DNA of 5,413 bases, taken from assembly GCA_036493295.1 (NCBI GenBank), contig DASXQB010000364.1, positions 1-5,413 of the forward strand, written 5' to 3'. Of this stretch, positions 3,823-5,413 are shown in pieces (the stretch's first letter is position 1; every line of letters starts with the position of its first letter). The notes beneath the pieces were generated by a model. That model was not told where the DNA came from, ran no database searches, and saw nothing but the letters and a program-made list of their open reading frames with translations. The DNA comes from DATKEU01 sp036493295 (GTDB lineage: Bacteria; Myxococcota_A; Polyangia; Fen-1088). Position numbers and translations under genes: made by a program.

Positions 3823-5413
3823 CGGCAGATCCTCGCCCGGCTGAACCGGCTGCGGATTGTTGAGGTCGTCGCCCGGCGCCACTGGACGCGGCGCCACCGC
3901 CCGCCGCCGCGGGCGCGGCGCTTGGTCGCTGGCCGCGGTCGCGCCCGGCAGGTGAGCGCGCACGCGGGACAGCGCCCGCTTCACGGTGGGGTCGCTCGGA
4001 TGCAAGGCCAACGCTTTTTGCAGCGGCGCCACCGCATTCGCCCAGTCGCGCGACCCGGCCAGAGACAAACCAAAAAGCGCGTATCCGTCGGCATCGCTGG
4101 CGGCGAAGCGCAGCGATTCCCGCGCCCAGTCGGCGGCCTCGGCGGGCTGGCCGGCGCCAAGCGCGGCCTCGCCTCGCTGCCGCAACGATCGGGCGAAGAT
4201 TTCGGCGTTGGCCACGCTCCCGTCGACGGTGCGAGCCACTTCGAACAAAGCAACCGCCTCTTCGCGCTTGCCCGCCGCCAGGGCCGCCGCTGATCGCGCC
4301 GCGAGATCACCGGCCGCCGCGCGCGCCAGCTCGTCCGCCGCTGGTTGCGCGCCATCCTTGGCCAGCGCGGCCAGCGTCGCTTGCAGCGCGGGCACGTCGG
4401 CGGCGCCAAAGGTCGGGCGCCGGACCAGGGCGTTGCCCTGACCGGTCAGCGCCGCCACGCGCGCCGCCCGTTCACCGGTCGCCTTGACCTTGGCCGCCAG
4501 CGCTGCTGCGGGCGGCGTTGCCGTGGTCGACGTGGTCGACGGCGCGGACATTGTCGATGCCGACGTATGCTGTCCACGCAGCCACGGAATGCGCTGATAC
4601 GCCACCGCCGAGGCGATGCCGACCACCGCCAGCACCGCCATCGTCGCCACCACGCGCATGCCCGACGCCGGCGACACCACCGCCGCCGCGCGCGGCGCGG
4701 TCAAGTCCAGCGCCCCGCCGGCGCCGGCTGGCACCAGCCCGCGCGGCACCACCACCAGCGGCGGCGGCGTCGGCGAACGGCCCATCAGCGTGCTGGCGCG
4801 CGTGGGCGGAACATCGATGGTCCCCGCCAGCCGCGCCAGCCCGACCAGCGCCCCTGGCAGCGGCGTCGGAATCGGCGGCACGCCAGACGCGTGCGGATCG
4901 CCGCCGTCTTCGGGCGAAGAATCCAGGGCAAAGTTGCGGCGAAACGAACCGCTGGGCGTCTCGGTGCGCGCCGGATCGCGAAAGCCCAGCAGATCGGCGA
5001 CGGCGCGCGGGCGGCCCCACAGGCTCTTGGTCAGCTCGTATTCAAGCTGGGCCATGGTCTGATAGCGCTGCGACGGATCGCGATGCAGCGAGCGCAAGAT
5101 GATGTCGTCCAGGTCGTCCGGCAGGGTCGGCAAGATCTCGCGCGGGCGCCGCACCATCGACGGCGACGGACTGGCCCCTGCCGCGGCGCCGTCCGACGGC
5201 ACACCGCCCAGGTGCGGCGGCGTTCCCAGCAGCATCTCGTACAGCAAGGCGCCGACTGAATAAATATCCGAGCGCCGATCGGCCGGCCCGCCGGTGGCCT
5301 GCTCGGGCGCCATGTACTCCGGCGTGCCCATGGCCATCCCCGGGTTGGTCAGCCGCCGCGAATTGCGGTTCAAGCTACGGGCGATGCCGAAGTCCAGCAC
5401 CTTGACGAAATCC
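3784..5413 (-). CDS. Membrane-anchored Ser/Thr protein kinase with extracytoplasmic TPR region (N-terminus outside window)
   Basis: Hanks-type (PknB-like) kinase, cut by the right edge; 542 residues visible, counted from the Asp codon at 5412-5410. The first residues (DFVKVLDFGIA) hold the Mg-binding DFG at 7-9. Then come the activation segment with GTPEYMAPEQ (29-38), the subdomain IX motif DRRSDIYSVGALLYEMLLGTPP (from 45, D49 of SDIYS) and the subdomain XI arginine in RDPSQRYQT (R116). The N-lobe, ATP-binding lysine and HRD loop lie beyond the window. A GTG at 5400 is internal, not a start. The kinase domain ends near 130. A Pro/Ser-rich linker leads to one membrane helix (about 253-272, bases 4597-4656). 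The outer part is Ala-rich with about three TPR units (about 368-401, 407-440, 441-474; the last is clearest: GYALFGLSLAGSRDWANAVA...) and a Pro-rich tail. This is a common myxobacterial receptor-kinase layout; the TPRs probably bind a protein partner outside the membrane. Ligand and substrates are unknown. Confidence 0.92.
   Translation of the reverse strand, partial: DFVKVLDFGIARSLNRNSRRLTNPGMAMGTPEYMAPEQATGGPADRRSDIYSVGALLYEMLLGTPPHLGGVPSDGAAAGASPSPSMVRRPREILPTLPDDLDDIILRSLHRDPSQRYQTMAQLEYELTKSLWGRPRAVADLLGFRDPARTETPSGSFRRNFALDSSPEDGGDPHASGVPPIPTPLPGALVGLARLAGTIDVPPTRASTLMGRSPTPPPLVVVPRGLVPAGAGGALDLTAPRAAAVVSPASGMRVVATMAVLAVVGIASAVAYQRIPWLRGQHTSASTMSAPSTTSTTATPPAAALAAKVKATGERAARVAALTGQGNALVRRPTFGAADVPALQATLAALAKDGAQPAADELARAAAGDLAARSAAALAAGKREEAVALFEVARTVDGSVANAEIFARSLRQRGEAALGAGQPAEAADWARESLRFAASDADGYALFGLSLAGSRDWANAVAPLQKALALHPSDPTVKRALSRVRAHLPGATAASDQAPRPRRRAVAPRPVAPGDDLNNPQPVQPGEDLPLAPGQPAAEKQQ
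3789..3810. terminator. Possible weak hairpin inside the convergent overlap
   Basis: Within the 39-bp overlap of the SCP2-like and kinase genes, GCTGC (3789-3793) and GCAGC (3800-3804) can form a 5-bp stem with a 6-base loop. The adjoining CAGCCGGCTG (3801-3810) is a perfect 10-bp palindrome. There is no T-tract. Structure of this kind is frequent by chance in GC-rich coding DNA, so this is only a candidate for ending transcription from either side. Confidence 0.15.
3826..3885 (-). repeat. Two-copy Pro/Gly/Asp motif in the kinase C-terminal tail
   Basis: The kinase tail contains PVAPGDDL (3885-3862) and PVQPGEDL (3849-3826), spaced 36 bp (12 residues) apart, flanked by further APxP/LAPGQP pieces. 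The DNA copies share TCGCCCGGC exactly and differ elsewhere, so the repeat is mainly at the protein level. It is likely a flexible acidic-proline tail after the TPR region. Confidence 0.5.

Noticed and set aside
4345..5259. Long + strand open frame (304 codons) opposite the kinase
   Set aside because: The translation is Arg/His/Gln-rich low-complexity of the kind produced antisense to GC-rich Ala/Asp/Pro codons. The opposite strand encodes clear kinase motifs.
5398..5400. GTG as the start of the kinase gene
   Set aside because: The frame stays open to the window edge as DFVKV directly before LDFG, the normal subdomain VII sequence, so the GTG codes for an internal Val.
1..5413. Defence system, mobile element or CRISPR array
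   Set aside because: No transposase, integrase, nuclease, toxin or spaced repeats are seen. The genes are ordinary chromosomal types.

Overview
High-GC DNA (roughly two-thirds G+C by eye). It carries a transmembrane Ser/Thr kinase with an extracytoplasmic TPR region, a cysteine-rich secreted protein of the kind common in predatory or soil Deltaproteobacteria, and an SppA-type protease with an outer-membrane-barrel-like front end. Together these suggest a Myxococcota (myxobacterial) or related deltaproteobacterial chromosome. The assignment rests on gene content and composition only, since no rRNA or phylogenetic marker is present.

Layout, left to right: (1) 1-494, + strand: the 3' part of a cysteine-rich, probably exported protein of unknown function, open at the left edge. 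(2) 507-3131, - strand: a complete 874-aa SppA-family signal peptide peptidase. It has a cleavable-looking signal peptide, about 280 residues of beta-barrel-like sequence, two tandem SppA domains with the Lys/Ser catalytic pair intact, and a C-terminal tail. (3) 3132-3177: a 46-bp divergent intergenic region with -10-like hexamers on both strands. (4) 3178-3822, + strand: a 214-aa SCP2 (sterol-carrier-protein-2)-like protein that appears to hold two related half-domains. (5) 3784-5413, - strand: the C-terminal part of a membrane-anchored Ser/Thr protein kinase (from the DFG motif onward), open at the right edge and overlapping the SCP2-like gene tail-to-tail by 39 bp.

The window is almost entirely coding. 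Gene ends are packed tightly: 12 bp between genes 1 and 2, 46 bp between 2 and 4, and a 39-bp overlap between 4 and 5. Orientation alternates (+, -, +, -), so no two genes form an operon here. The only pair likely to share control is sppA and the SCP2-like gene, which diverge from one short region. Three of the four products are predicted to act at or beyond the inner membrane (exported protein, protease, receptor kinase), so an envelope theme is plausible, but no functional link between them is shown by sequence. I see no mobile element, CRISPR array, tRNA or rRNA. The most unusual items are the barrel-SppA fusion, the internally duplicated SCP2-like protein, and a strong excess of GATC/CGATCG words centred on sppA.
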